DNA of 64,000 nucleotides, taken from Sungkyunkwania multivorans. Its GTDB lineage: Bacteria; Bacteroidota; Bacteroidia; Flavobacteriales; Flavobacteriaceae. Below, piece after piece: positions 24,362 to 33,470 of this stretch. The translations under genes were made by a program, and so were the position numbers. A model generated the notes under the pieces. That model was not told where the DNA came from and searched no databases. It saw only the letters and a list, made by a program, of their open reading frames with translations. Position 1 is the stretch's first letter, and each line of letters begins with the position of its first letter. The stretch lies in NCBI RefSeq assembly GCF_042675645.1, contig NZ_JBHTJH010000004.1, forward strand, positions 310,001 through 374,000, written 5' to 3'.

Positions 24362-25627
24362 TTATGCCAAGTCCGTTCTAATGAACTCTTTTTCTATATA
24401 TATAAAGTAAATCGTTGCAATGATGGTTCCTACAAAATAAAGAGCCATAAGTACACTACCCAATGGTAAATGATCGCTAATGCCAAACCAGTCTCCGGTA
24501 AACATAATGAATCCAATTCCTAAAAGACCTCTGATCACCTCGATCCAAACGGCAGATGGATGCTTATCCATCAAAGTGGTGTACCCATAGATGCCAAAAA
24601 AGACAAAGGCGCCAAAGAGCAACAACTGATCAAACCCTATCTCGCTATAGCTATAAAACATAAACATCAACAGCAATGTATTGGTAAGTAATTGGAGTAT
24701 TGCATACCCCTTCAATACATTGGAGGCAGGGGTGTGGTATTTTTTGAAATTGTAAACATCTGTTATGGTCGAAATAGGGAATTTCTCTTTTACATCTTCA
24801 GGTCTCCAGCCAGTTGGCATGAACCAGATCCGAAACTTGTCCCAATAGCTTTTGGTACGCCAAGCATCTTTTGTCAAACGCCATACGTGTTGAAAATTGA
24901 TCAATATGGGATTCCAAGTCCCTGCTGGCTTTAGTACCCCATATTGTGGCGGCACCTCGTCCAATTCTTCTTGAAAAGTGCCGAACATACGATCCCAAAC
25001 ACTGAATATCTGTCCGAGGTTCTTGTCTATATATTCAGGATTGATGGCATGATGTACCCGATGTTGCGAAGGGGTAATGATGACGTATTCTAACCAGCCC
25101 AATTTTCCGATATGTCTTGTGTGATACCAAAACTGTGCAAAAAGATGGATAGGAGCCAAAAGTGCAATGACCTCGTTTGGCACGCCCAACAAGGCTGCTG
25201 GAATGAGCAACAGCGGAAAGTAACCAAAAATATTGGAAATAGACTGTCTTAAGGCACAGGCTAGGTTAAATTCTTCACTACTGTGATGAATGACGTGCTG
25301 ATTCCAAAAGAAATTTACCTTATGCGCCAGCCGATGGTTCCAATAACCGGCAAAGTCGAGCGCAATGAACGCGATGACATAGACAAGCCAAGTCGCTTTG
25401 ATGTCGATAAGCGCCAGATGCTCTAAAAGATAAGGGTAAGATACTAGTATCACCACGAGGCCAAGCGAATCTTTGATGATATTGGTAAGTCCGGAACTAA
25501 GACTAGATACCGTGTCCATCACATTGTGCATCTGGTCTTTTATAAAGTAACCATAGAGCACTTCAAAAACGACCAAGAGCACAAAGCCAGGGATGGCATA
25601 TAACAGGGCATTGGCATAGGTTTCCAT
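24362..25627 (-). CDS. Sterol desaturase/fatty acid hydroxylase-family membrane oxygenase
   Basis: This di-iron membrane enzyme family hydroxylates or cleaves lipid chains. The His clusters are complete: HRLAH, HVIHHSS, WYHTRHIG and SQHRVHHA, with DFAGYWNHR before the first. The layout of 421 residues with extra helices after the catalytic core (VLKGYAILQLLTNTLLLMFM, LLLFGAFVFFGIYGYTTL) is like alkylglycerol monooxygenase (TMEM195-like), which acts on ether lipids. I cannot tell the substrate. Several helices flank the active site. It is a single gene. Confidence 0.88.
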   Translation of the reverse strand: METYANALLYAIPGFVLLVVFEVLYGYFIKDQMHNVMDTVSSLSSGLTNIIKDSLGLVVILVSYPYLLEHLALIDIKATWLVYVIAFIALDFAGYWNHRLAHKVNFFWNQHVIHHSSEEFNLACALRQSISNIFGYFPLLLIPAALLGVPNEVIALLAPIHLFAQFWYHTRHIGKLGWLEYVIITPSQHRVHHAINPEYIDKNLGQIFSVWDRMFGTFQEELDEVPPQYGVLKPAGTWNPILINFQHVWRLTKDAWRTKSYWDKFRIWFMPTGWRPEDVKEKFPISTITDVYNFKKYHTPASNVLKGYAILQLLTNTLLLMFMFYSYSEIGFDQLLLFGAFVFFGIYGYTTLMDKHPSAVWIEVIRGLLGIGFIMFTGDWFGISDHLPLGSVLMALYFVGTIIATIYFIYIEKEFIRTDLA

Positions 25628-25692
25628 CTAACTATAAGTTGTTGGGTGTATATCAAATATACAAAAAGATGGTTGCATGATCTAGCAATATG

Positions 25693-26553
25693 TCAGCTAA
25701 GCATTTTCAGGATGTTCTTTACCGACGGGCGATAGGAGGCCCCAAACATGTTGAGGTGTGCCAGCAGATAATAGAGTTGGTAAAGCGAAATCAGTTCCTT
25801 TTTATGATCAGGCTCCGGAATATGGCTATGATACGCTTCGTAGAATGAGGTACTGAAACCACCGAAGAGTTTGGTCATTGCGATGTCTACATAAGAATGT
25901 CCGTAATACACGGCTGGATCGATAAGATAGGGTTCACTATTCGCAGAAATTAAATAATTACCACTCCAAAGGTCACCGTGCAGTAGTGATGGTGATACAT
26001 CAAGGAAAACTTCTGTACAGAGATCGAGTAGATCCTTTTCCTTAGGAATGTCCTTGAAGGTTAACAATCCTTTATCGATCGCCAATCGAAATTGTGGTTG
26101 TAAACGTTCTTGGATATAAAAATGTGTCCAATCCTTGTGCTGATGATTCTGCTGCCTTAAATAGCCAATATAGTCATCCTCTACGAACCCAAAAGCCGTG
26201 TCGGTATTTTGGTGAAGAAGCGCCAGCTGGGTTCCTAATAGCTCAAAGTCTTTATCGGAAGGACTTTTTGTTGGAACGTATTCCATCAATAGATGAGAGG
26301 TGTTCCCAAATTTTCCGTAGCCATAGACTTCCGGTGTCTTTATCGTTTGGGTCTCTGCGATCTTGCGTAATCCCAGTGTCTCAGCCTTAAATATCGAGAG
26401 ACCTTCCTTAGCGTCATTCAGTTTGCAAAATAATTTTTTACCCGTCGTTTCTATAACATACGCAGACGATATGTCCCCACCCGAAATGGGCTTACACTTT
26501 GTAATAGAGATATTATAATGTTCAGAAAGAGAAGCTTTAATGTGGCTGTCCAT
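25693..26553 (-). CDS. Fructosamine kinase-family protein
   Basis: The family phosphorylates ketoamine (Amadori) adducts on proteins or small molecules, allowing deglycation. Visible features are ISGGDISSAYVIETTGKKLFCKLN (nucleotide-binding loop and Lys), LLMEYVP, LLHGDLWSGNYLI (catalytic HGD-x-W-x-x-N) and LIDPAVYYGHSYVDIAMTKLFGG (DPA in place of DFG). Length 286 is normal. ATG 26553 is the start. It is a single gene with a short gap to the divergent exchanger. Confidence 0.92.
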   Translation of the reverse strand: MDSHIKASLSEHYNISITKCKPISGGDISSAYVIETTGKKLFCKLNDAKEGLSIFKAETLGLRKIAETQTIKTPEVYGYGKFGNTSHLLMEYVPTKSPSDKDFELLGTQLALLHQNTDTAFGFVEDDYIGYLRQQNHQHKDWTHFYIQERLQPQFRLAIDKGLLTFKDIPKEKDLLDLCTEVFLDVSPSLLHGDLWSGNYLISANSEPYLIDPAVYYGHSYVDIAMTKLFGGFSTSFYEAYHSHIPEPDHKKELISLYQLYYLLAHLNMFGASYRPSVKNILKMLS

Positions 26554-26653
26554 AATCAAAACTAAGATATTGAAAAGTTGTAAAATTCAGTTGTCAAGAT
26601 TGGTGAATGTGAATATTGAAGTATCTTCGCTAAAATTTTTTTGACCTCCTTAG

Positions 26654-27589
26654 ATGAATTTATTCTTTATACTTATCGGGTTTGTATTGCTCATATTGGG
26701 CGGAAATTGGTTGTTGAAAGCCGCTGTTGGACTTTCCCTGAAACTGAACATTCCAAAAATAGTCATCGGAATGACGGTCGTTTCCTTTGCAACCTCTGCG
26801 CCAGAGCTCATCGTAAGTGTCAATGCCGCCTTAAAGGGATCGCCCGATCTAGCGTTGGGTAATGTCGTAGGGAGTAATATCGCAAATTTGGGATTGGTGC
26901 TAGCCATTACTATTATTCTAACACATATCGATGTAGAGCGCAGCTTTTATATCACCGATTGGCCCGTGATGATGATCGCTTCGGCCATGTTATATGGGTT
27001 TTTGATATTCGATGGACAGTTGCAACGCTACGAGGGTGTCATTATGTTCTCCTTTCTCATCATATTCTTGATCTATCTTTTGCGGTTCCAAAAACCGGCT
27101 GTGGTCGACGAGATGCCTGAAGATGACGTGATATTGCCGCTTTATAAGATCGTGCTGTATCTCGCAATCGGCGGAGTAGCTCTTTGGGGAGGCTCAGATA
27201 TGCTTGTGAATGGAGCTATTGGTCTTGCCCAAGGACTTGGAGTTAGCGAACGTGTTATCGGGATCACCATTGTGTCAATTGGAACCAGTATTCCTGAGTT
27301 GGCGGCCTCTATCATAGCGGTATTGAAAAAGGAGAAGGCGATCTCGTTAGGAAACTTGCTGGGTTCCAATGTGTTCAATATTTTGGCGGTGCTGGGGATC
27401 ACTTCGATGATCACCCCTATAACGGTGCAGGATCAAGGATTGCTCAACAGCGACATCTATTGGATGCTTGCCATCGCATTTGCTGTATTTCCGTTGGTAT
27501 TTATTCCAAAGGGACTTCGTTTGGGATGGCGCGATGGAATTCTGTTGCTAGGAACGTATCTTACCTTTGTATATATCACGGCTTTTTAA
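26654..27589 (+). CDS. Na+/Ca2+ (CaCA-family) exchanger
   Basis: The 311-residue inner-membrane protein has about ten helices in two homologous halves, each with an ion-binding alpha repeat: GMTVVSFATSAPELIVSVN with GNVVGSNIANLGLVL in the first, and GITIVSIGTSIPELAASII with GNLLGSNVFNILAVLG in the second. These match YrbG-like calcium/sodium antiporters, which export Ca2+ using Na+. The product ends 26 bases before a terminator shared with the convergent glutamine synthetase. Confidence 0.95.
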   Translation: MNLFFILIGFVLLILGGNWLLKAAVGLSLKLNIPKIVIGMTVVSFATSAPELIVSVNAALKGSPDLALGNVVGSNIANLGLVLAITIILTHIDVERSFYITDWPVMMIASAMLYGFLIFDGQLQRYEGVIMFSFLIIFLIYLLRFQKPAVVDEMPEDDVILPLYKIVLYLAIGGVALWGGSDMLVNGAIGLAQGLGVSERVIGITIVSIGTSIPELAASIIAVLKKEKAISLGNLLGSNVFNILAVLGITSMITPITVQDQGLLNSDIYWMLAIAFAVFPLVFIPKGLRLGWRDGILLLGTYLTFVYITAF

Positions 27590-27614
27590 ATACAGTTTGA
27601 TTCACATTTAGGTA

Positions 27615-27650
27615 CAAAAAAAACGCCTTGAACATCAAGGCGTTTTATAT
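27615..27650. terminator. Bidirectional terminator
   Basis: AACGCCTTG at 27622-27630 and CAAGGCGTT at 27636-27644 form a 9-bp stem with A-run before and T-run after, so it works for both the exchanger (+) and the type II glutamine synthetase (-). Confidence 0.92.
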
Positions 27651-27668
27651 TCTTAAAGCGTGCAAGTG

Positions 27669-28682
27669 TTATGCTACCACTTTAGCCGATTTTACCGTTT
27701 TGATAATTCTACCAGCTACTTTGTAGGGATCTGCATTCGATGCAGGACGACGATCTTCTAAATATCCGTTCCAATTGTGCTCTACGGTGTAGATCGGGAT
27801 ACGTATCGAAGCACCACGGTCAGACACACCGTAAGAGAACTTGTCGATGCTCTGAGTCTCGTGAAGACCTGTTAAACGCAAATCGTTGTAAGCACCGTAG
27901 ACGGCGATGTGTTCTTCCACAACTGGTCTGAAAGCTTCGCAAATAGACTCGAAAAGCTCTTTGCTTCCAGCGGTACGCATCTCTTCATTAGAGAAATTAC
28001 AGTGCATCCCACTACCGTTCCAGTCACCTTGAACAGGTTTTGGATGAAGGTCGATGTAGTAACCGTATTTTTCAGTTAAGCGATTCAAAAGATATCTTCC
28101 AACCCATATCTGATCTCCGGCTTCTTTCGCTCCTTTTGCAAATATTTGAAACTCCCATTGTCCAGGTGCAACTTCTTGGTTGATTCCTTCAACATTAAGA
28201 CCGGCCTCAAGACAAAGATCCAAATGCTCCATGACAAAATCTCTTCCCCAGGTGTATCTCCCACCTACCGAACAATAGTATTGTCCTTGAGGTCCTGGGA
28301 ATCCACCACGTGGAAATCCTAATGGAAGGTCAGTCTGATTGTCCATTAAGAAGTATTCCTGCTCAAAACCGAACCAATACGACCCATCATCATCGATCTG
28401 AGCACGATGATTGCTTTCGTGCGGTGTGCCATCGGCATTCAAAACCTCGGTCATTACCAAAAAGCCATTATCTCGCTCAGGGTCGTTAAAAATGGCAACT
28501 GGCTTTAGAAGGCAATCAGATTTGCCACCAGAGGCTTGAAGGGTAGAAGATCCATCAAAGGACCACATCGGACAATCTTCTAGCTTACCGCTAAAATTAT
28601 CTTCGATCCTAACTTTACTTCTTAATTCTTGAGTTGGTTGATAACCATCTAACCAAATGTACTCTAAAAACGTTTTACTCAT
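27669..28682 (-). CDS. Glutamine synthetase, type II (eukaryote-like, beta-grasp)
   Basis: The enzyme makes glutamine from glutamate, ammonia and ATP. The 337-residue length, the start FLEYIWLDGYQPTQELRSKV, MWSFDGSSTLQASG, FGFEQEYFLM, GRDFVMEHLDLCLEAGLNV, INQEVAPGQWEFQI, GDWNGSGMHCNFS and DRGASIRIPIYTVEHNWNGYLEDRRP are all typical of GSII, the eukaryotic-type enzyme also found in flavobacteria. It is the smaller partner of a divergent pair with the type III enzyme. The -7 box at 28721-28728 gives a leader of about 33 bases. Confidence 0.96.
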   Translation of the reverse strand: MSKTFLEYIWLDGYQPTQELRSKVRIEDNFSGKLEDCPMWSFDGSSTLQASGGKSDCLLKPVAIFNDPERDNGFLVMTEVLNADGTPHESNHRAQIDDDGSYWFGFEQEYFLMDNQTDLPLGFPRGGFPGPQGQYYCSVGGRYTWGRDFVMEHLDLCLEAGLNVEGINQEVAPGQWEFQIFAKGAKEAGDQIWVGRYLLNRLTEKYGYYIDLHPKPVQGDWNGSGMHCNFSNEEMRTAGSKELFESICEAFRPVVEEHIAVYGAYNDLRLTGLHETQSIDKFSYGVSDRGASIRIPIYTVEHNWNGYLEDRRPASNADPYKVAGRIIKTVKSAKVVA

Positions 28683-28720
28683 AATCGGACGCTAATTTTT
28701 TATAACAAAGAAATTCAGAG

Positions 28721-28728
28721 CAAATATA
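28721..28728 (-). promoter_or_regulatory. -7 box for the GSII gene
   Basis: CAAATATA on the plus strand is TATATTTG on the minus strand, an exact TAnnTTTG match, 39 bases upstream of the GSII start codon. Confidence 0.6.
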
Positions 28729-28761
28729 TACTTATTTTTATATAAGCACTCAAAAAATAGG

Positions 28762-28817
28762 GGGTATAACCCGGTATTTTTTTCAATTTTTATTAACACC
28801 CCAATTTTTTAAGGGGT
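28762..28817. promoter_or_regulatory. Two G/C-run palindromes between the glutamine synthetase genes
   Basis: GGGTATAACCC at 28762-28772 is a palindrome with a 3-base centre. ACCCC at 28798-28802 and GGGGT at 28813-28817 form a second one with a 10-base A/T spacer. They stand out against the A/T-rich background between the two -7 boxes and could be operator sites for nitrogen control; no regulator is identified. Confidence 0.4.
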
Positions 28818-28853
28818 ATTTTGAATAAAAACTAATTTTAGAGGCGAAAATTA

Positions 28854-28861
28854 TATATTTG
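28854..28861 (+). promoter_or_regulatory. -7 box for the GSIII gene
   Basis: TATATTTG is an exact TAnnTTTG match 16 bases before the ATG at 28877, implying a leader of about ten bases. It also explains why the frame open from 28859, which would start inside the box, is not the true gene start. Confidence 0.65.
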
Positions 28862-28876
28862 CATAAAATATTAGCG

Positions 28877-31063
28877 ATGGCAACATTACGATTTAAGGCA
28901 GTACACGAAACGTTGAATAGAGATGAGATAGCGGTTGTAAGTAAAGGCCGGCACTCCGAGCTCTTCGGTGCCGATGTATTCAATCAGGCCACGATGAAAC
29001 AGTACCTAACCAAAGATTCTTACAAGAGCGTCTTGGATGCCATTATTAAAGGTGATAAGATCAGCAGAAGCATGGCCGATCAGATCGCTGCTTCCATGAA
29101 AGACTGGGCCATGTCAAAAGGGGTTACACACTATACCCATTGGTTTCAACCATTAACAGGAAGCACCGCAGAAAAGCACGATGCCTTTTTTGAGATATCG
29201 AACGATGGCGAGTCGATAGAAAGCTTTGGGGGTGATCAATTGGTACAACAGGAACCCGATGCGTCAAGTTTCCCAAGCGGAGGTATTAGAAACACCTTTG
29301 AAGCACGAGGTTATACCGCCTGGGACCCTACCTCTCCAGCTTTTATTTATGGTACTACCTTATGCATACCTACCGTCTTCGTATCCTATACGGGAGAAGC
29401 CTTAGATAACAAAACACCCTTGCTAAGAGCATTAAATGCCGTGGATGAGGCAGCTACGGCCATTGCAAAAATATTCGATAAGAATGTAAGTAAAGTGCAT
29501 GCCACACTAGGGTGGGAGCAAGAATATTTTCTTATTGATAAGGCACTGGCAGCCTCGCGGCCAGATATTGTACAGGCAGGGCGTACGTTGCTAGGTCACT
29601 CTCCGGCAAAAGGACAGCAACTGGATGATCACTACTTTGGTTCGATACCCAACCGGGTGATGCGTTTTATGCGCGACCTGGAGCAGCAATGCATATTGCT
29701 TGGGATACCAGTGAAGACGAGGCATAATGAGGTTGCCCCGAATCAGTTTGAATTGGCGCCGATCTTTGAAGAGGCCAATTTGGCTGTGGATCACAACTCT
29801 CTGCTGATGGACATTATGGAGAAGATCGCGGACAGGCATCATTTTAAAGTGTTGCTCCACGAGAAGCCATTTGCGGGAATCAATGGTTCTGGAAAGCACA
29901 ATAATTGGTCGTTGGCAACGGATACAGGTGTAAATTTGTTGAGCCCCGGTAAAACGCCGATGAGCAGTTTGCAATTCTTGACCTTTTTTATCAATACCAT
30001 CAAAGCTGTAAATGATAATGAAGAATTGTTAAGGGCTTCGATTGCAAGCGCGAGTAATGATCATCGCCTTGGAGCGAATGAAGCTCCACCAGCGATCATG
30101 TCTGTTTTTATCGGAGAGCAATTGACCAAGGTCTTGGAGGACCTGGAAAATGTTTCCAAGGGCAAGCTTTCACCAGAAGAGAAGACAGATCTGAAATTAA
30201 ATGTCGTAGGTAAAATTCCAGAGATATTGTTAGATAATACCGATCGTAATAGAACATCACCTTTCGCTTTTACGGGGAACAAGTTCGAGTTCAGAGCAGT
30301 AGGATCAAAAGCAAATTGTGCCAACCCGATGACAGTGCTCAACACAATCGTTGCTAAGCAATTAAGAGCGTTTAAAGTGGAGGTCGATGGGCTTGTCAAT
30401 AAAAAGAAATTGAAGAAGGACGAAGCTGTCTTTAATGTCATAAGAGAATATATCAAGGCCTCTCGTACTATTTTGTTTGAAGGCGATGGCTACAGCGATG
30501 CGTGGCAGCGTGAGGCAACCCGCAGAGGTTTGAGCAATAACAAAACGACTCCAGAAGCTTTGGCGATACTTAAAGATCAAAAGTCGATCGCGCTCTTCGA
30601 AGAAATGGACGTGATGAACAAGACAGAGCTTCATGCTAGATACGAGATCGGTATTGAAGAATATACGATGCGCGTTCAGATCGAAGGTCGTGTTCTTGGG
30701 GATATTGCCCGGAACCATGTGATCCCAACAGCGATACGATATCAAAATACGTTGATCGAGAATGTGAGAGGGCTCAAAGAGATCTATGAGTCCGATTTCA
30801 GAAAAGTCGCAAGAGAGCAAATGGACATCATAGAGCAGATCTCTGAGCATATTGCCAATATTAACAAAGGAGTGACGGACATGACCAACGAGCGCAAAAA
30901 GGCCAATAAGTTAAAAACTCCCGAGATGCGCGCCAAGGCGTATTGTAATGCAGTAAAACCATATTTTGATGAAATTAGATACAACTGCGACAAGTTGGAA
31001 TTACTGGTCGATGACGAGTTATGGCCATTGACCAAGTACAGAGAATTGCTATTCATGCGATAA
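28877..31063 (+). CDS. glnN: Glutamine synthetase, type III
   Basis: GSIII is the large glutamine synthetase of Bacteroidota and some cyanobacteria. The 728-residue product matches in size and shows type III blocks: SSFPSGGIRNTFEARGYTAWDP, LGWEQEYFLID, KTRHNEVAPNQFELAPIFEEAN, HEKPFAGINGSGKHNNWS, NRTSPFAFTGNKFEFRAVGS and FEGDGYSDAWQREATRRGL, with a helical C-terminal tail. ATG 28877 (MATLRFKAVHET) is chosen since the promoter box covers 28854-28861. It is divergent from GSII, so the cell has two isoenzymes, perhaps used at different ammonium levels. Large antisense frames at 29591-30850 are shadows. Confidence 0.97.
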   Translation: MATLRFKAVHETLNRDEIAVVSKGRHSELFGADVFNQATMKQYLTKDSYKSVLDAIIKGDKISRSMADQIAASMKDWAMSKGVTHYTHWFQPLTGSTAEKHDAFFEISNDGESIESFGGDQLVQQEPDASSFPSGGIRNTFEARGYTAWDPTSPAFIYGTTLCIPTVFVSYTGEALDNKTPLLRALNAVDEAATAIAKIFDKNVSKVHATLGWEQEYFLIDKALAASRPDIVQAGRTLLGHSPAKGQQLDDHYFGSIPNRVMRFMRDLEQQCILLGIPVKTRHNEVAPNQFELAPIFEEANLAVDHNSLLMDIMEKIADRHHFKVLLHEKPFAGINGSGKHNNWSLATDTGVNLLSPGKTPMSSLQFLTFFINTIKAVNDNEELLRASIASASNDHRLGANEAPPAIMSVFIGEQLTKVLEDLENVSKGKLSPEEKTDLKLNVVGKIPEILLDNTDRNRTSPFAFTGNKFEFRAVGSKANCANPMTVLNTIVAKQLRAFKVEVDGLVNKKKLKKDEAVFNVIREYIKASRTILFEGDGYSDAWQREATRRGLSNNKTTPEALAILKDQKSIALFEEMDVMNKTELHARYEIGIEEYTMRVQIEGRVLGDIARNHVIPTAIRYQNTLIENVRGLKEIYESDFRKVAREQMDIIEQISEHIANINKGVTDMTNERKKANKLKTPEMRAKAYCNAVKPYFDEIRYNCDKLELLVDDELWPLTKYRELLFMR

Positions 31064-31129
31064 GATGCAGGCTTCGAAATTTATATTCTGAAAAATATCC
31101 TTTAAAACGTCAAACTGAAAACAAACTGC

Positions 31130-31137
31130 TATTTTTG
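31130..31137 (+). promoter_or_regulatory. -7 box for purM-like gene
   Basis: TATTTTTG matches TAnnTTTG and ends 19 bases before the ATG at 31157. Confidence 0.55.
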
Positions 31138-31156
31138 CAGCACAACACAATGATCA

Positions 31157-32335
31157 ATGAGTTCAGAAGTAAGTAAGCGGTACAGCCAGCGTGGGGTCTC
31201 TGCGAGTAAGGAAGATGTTCACAAAGCCATTAAGAATATCGATAAGGGGCTTTTCCCTAAAGCATTTTGTAAGATCGTCCCAGACCACTTAACGGGTGAT
31301 GAGGATCACTGTATCATCATGCATGCCGATGGTGCCGGTACCAAATCCTCATTGGCATATATGTATTGGAAAGAGACGGGGGACCTATCTGTTTGGAAGG
31401 GAATTGCTCAAGACGCATTGATCATGAATATCGATGATCTTCTCTGCGTCGGCGCTACAGACAATATCATGCTATCCTCTACCATTGGCCGAAACAAGAA
31501 TCTCATTCCAGGAGAGGTGATCGCTGCGATCATCAATGGTACCGAGGAGTTGATCACCGAGCTGAAGGAATTTGGAGTCACCATTCATTCCACCGGAGGG
31601 GAAACGGCAGATGTAGGCGATCTGGTTCGTACCATCATTGTAGATAGCACCGTTACTGCACGAATGAAGCGCAGCGACGTCATCGATAATAGCAATATTC
31701 AAGTTGGAGATGTGATCGTAGGACTGTCTTCCTTTGGGCAGGCAACTTACGAAAAGGAGTACAATGGAGGAATGGGTAGCAATGGACTCACTTCTGCCCG
31801 TCATGATGTTTTTCATAAATATTTAGCCGAAAGATTTCCCGAGAGCTTCGATCATGATCTACCTGGTCATCTAGTGTATAGCGGCGGAACAAGGCTCACC
31901 GATTCAGTGGATGGTTCACCTATCGATGCTGGAAGATTGGTGTTGTCTCCGACCCGTACCTATGCGCCCATCATCAAAAAGGTGCTTTCAAAATACGATT
32001 CAGGAACCATTCACGGAATGGTGCATTGCAGTGGTGGTGCACAAACGAAGGTATTGCATTTTGTGGATGAGCTGCATGTGATCAAGGATGATCTGTTTGA
32101 AGTGCCGCCTCTGTTCAAGCTCATTCAAGAGGAATCGGGTACCGACTGGAAAGAGATGTATCAGGTATTTAATATGGGTCATCGAATGGAGCTTTATGTT
32201 GCCCGAGAAATTGCCGATGACATCATGGCTATTTCAAAATCTTACAACGTAGATGCTAAATTGGTTGGTAGGGTAGAGGCCTCAGATAAGAAAAAACTCA
32301 CCATCAAGAGTATATTTGGCGAGTTTGTCTATTGA
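31157..32335 (+). CDS. purM: Phosphoribosylformylglycinamidine cyclo-ligase (AIR synthetase), Bacteroidota form
   Basis: PurM closes the imidazole ring in purine synthesis (FGAM + ATP to AIR). The family architecture is visible: RYSQRGVSASKEDV at the start; MHADGAGTKSSLAYMYWKETGD; MNIDDLLCVGATD and IIGG-like turns; STGGETADVGDLV; GDVIVGLSSFGQA; GMVHCSGGAQTKVLHF; and FNMGHRMELYV. The 392-residue length is longer than the E. coli enzyme (345), as in Bacteroidota. The gene follows GSIII on the same strand with a separate promoter, fitting glutamine-dependent purine synthesis but not requiring a shared operon. Confidence 0.9.
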   Translation: MSSEVSKRYSQRGVSASKEDVHKAIKNIDKGLFPKAFCKIVPDHLTGDEDHCIIMHADGAGTKSSLAYMYWKETGDLSVWKGIAQDALIMNIDDLLCVGATDNIMLSSTIGRNKNLIPGEVIAAIINGTEELITELKEFGVTIHSTGGETADVGDLVRTIIVDSTVTARMKRSDVIDNSNIQVGDVIVGLSSFGQATYEKEYNGGMGSNGLTSARHDVFHKYLAERFPESFDHDLPGHLVYSGGTRLTDSVDGSPIDAGRLVLSPTRTYAPIIKKVLSKYDSGTIHGMVHCSGGAQTKVLHFVDELHVIKDDLFEVPPLFKLIQEESGTDWKEMYQVFNMGHRMELYVAREIADDIMAISKSYNVDAKLVGRVEASDKKKLTIKSIFGEFVY

Positions 32336-32401
32336 TCGATTTGTTTGAAATAATAACAAGAACTTAGGTGAATTGAGATGTGATAAATAGTAGATAGCTA
32401 T

Positions 32402-32800
32402 TTATCTAAGCGTTGCCATCCAATCTCTTTGCAACTTCCTGAATTTTTTGAGTTCTTTTCTCAATAACTGAAGAAACTCCTTACCCTCGGCACTACTGGC
32501 TTCCAAGCGTTCGCAAAGCTTCCCTATTCCAATGGTCAGTTTTCGTAAAGACTGCGCATGTTGCATTTTTAATAGATAGCTTTGCTGTGTCTGAACGGCC
32601 GCAATACTCGGAGCTAAACCCAATGATTGCATTACAAGATCTCCCGCCTCGTGATCAACACGTTCTTTGCTGAATTCCATCTGTAACAGATCTTTATCAT
32701 AGGTGAGGTAGGAAGCTATCCTTCTAGACAAAGAAAAGATCTCTATGGCCTTTTTGTAGACCGGCAGCTGATTCAACGGTATGTTGGAATAAGTATTCAT
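32402..32800 (-). CDS. Hypothetical helical protein (four-helix-bundle-like)
   Basis: The 132-residue protein is predicted all-helical: PVYKKAIEIFSLSRRIASYL, VDHEAGDLVMQSLGLAPSIA, QSYLLKMQHAQSLRKLTIGI and ELKKFRKLQRDW. The start resembles four-helix-bundle proteins of the S23 rRNA intervening-sequence family (LPVYKKAIEIF), a family common in Bacteroidota, but I cannot confirm it. No signal peptide. It stands alone between purM and the Lrp regulator on the other strand. Confidence 0.6.
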   Translation of the reverse strand: MNTYSNIPLNQLPVYKKAIEIFSLSRRIASYLTYDKDLLQMEFSKERVDHEAGDLVMQSLGLAPSIAAVQTQQSYLLKMQHAQSLRKLTIGIGKLCERLEASSAEGKEFLQLLRKELKKFRKLQRDWMATLR

Positions 32801-32844
32801 AGCAATTACTACAAAGTTAGCGGGTATAATCGTGATTGATATTT

Positions 32845-32857
32845 AACTTTTAAAGTT
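32845..32857 (+). promoter_or_regulatory. Palindrome upstream of the Lrp-type regulator
   Basis: AACTTTTAAAGTT is a perfect 13-base palindrome about 118 bases before the regulator start, followed by a near -7 box (TACTTTAG at 32870-32877). It is a candidate autoregulatory site. Confidence 0.35.
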
Positions 32858-32974
32858 ATGATGTATATTTACTTTAGGAATTAAATTATTAAAGTTGATT
32901 ATTTTTCAATATGAAATGAATTAGCAGAAGGGCTTCTTTCATAAGCTGCAGAGTTGAACATTATCACGAGAGAA

Positions 32975-33433
32975 ATGCAAAAATCCTATTTGATGAAAAT
33001 CGATGAGAAGAGTTGGGCGATCTTAAATTGCCTACAAAAAAATGCCAGACAGACCAATGCCGAGATCGGCAGAAAGGTAGGTTTGACTTCCCCAGCAGTC
33101 GCAGAGCGCATAAAGAAAATGGAAGATGCCGGTGTGATCAATGGCTACAAGGCCGAAGTGAGTCATGTAAAAACAGGGTATCAACTAAAGGCGATCATCA
33201 CCTTAAGGGCTTTCATGGGGCGGCTAAAACCCTTTTTGAGCAAAGTAAGCGATTTCAAGGAGGTGCTGAATTGCTATCGAATTACCGGGAATGAGAACAT
33301 TGTGATGGAGGTAGTATTGGCAGATCAGTTTCATCTCGAGGCTTTCATCGATCAGTTGATCACCTACGGAGAGACTAGGACCCATATCGTTCTTTCCAAC
33401 GTCATTGAAAACAATCCGATCACCCATAAGTGA
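32975..33433 (+). CDS. Lrp/AsnC-family transcriptional regulator
   Basis: The 152-residue protein has the Lrp N-terminal helix-turn-helix (KSWAILNCLQKNARQTNAEI, VGLTSPAVAERIKKMEDAGV) and the C-terminal RAM ligand-binding domain (IITLRAFMGRLKPFL, VLNCYRITGNENIVMEVVL, FIDQLITYGETRTHIVLS). ATG at 32975 or 32993 is likely; the frame open to 32954 begins at TTG. The family senses amino acids. It lies 37 bases before a membrane-bound LuxR-type regulator and near an alanine symporter, suggesting amino-acid-responsive control. Confidence 0.92.
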   Translation: MQKSYLMKIDEKSWAILNCLQKNARQTNAEIGRKVGLTSPAVAERIKKMEDAGVINGYKAEVSHVKTGYQLKAIITLRAFMGRLKPFLSKVSDFKEVLNCYRITGNENIVMEVVLADQFHLEAFIDQLITYGETRTHIVLSNVIENNPITHK

Positions 33434-33470
33434 AGCTATTTTAGTAACTTTAATAAGAAATCATTTGTTG

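Noticed and set aside
29591..30850. Several 90-160-residue ORFs antisense to GSIII
   Set aside because: The glutamine synthetase on the + strand is certain and the antisense frames have no motif or context.
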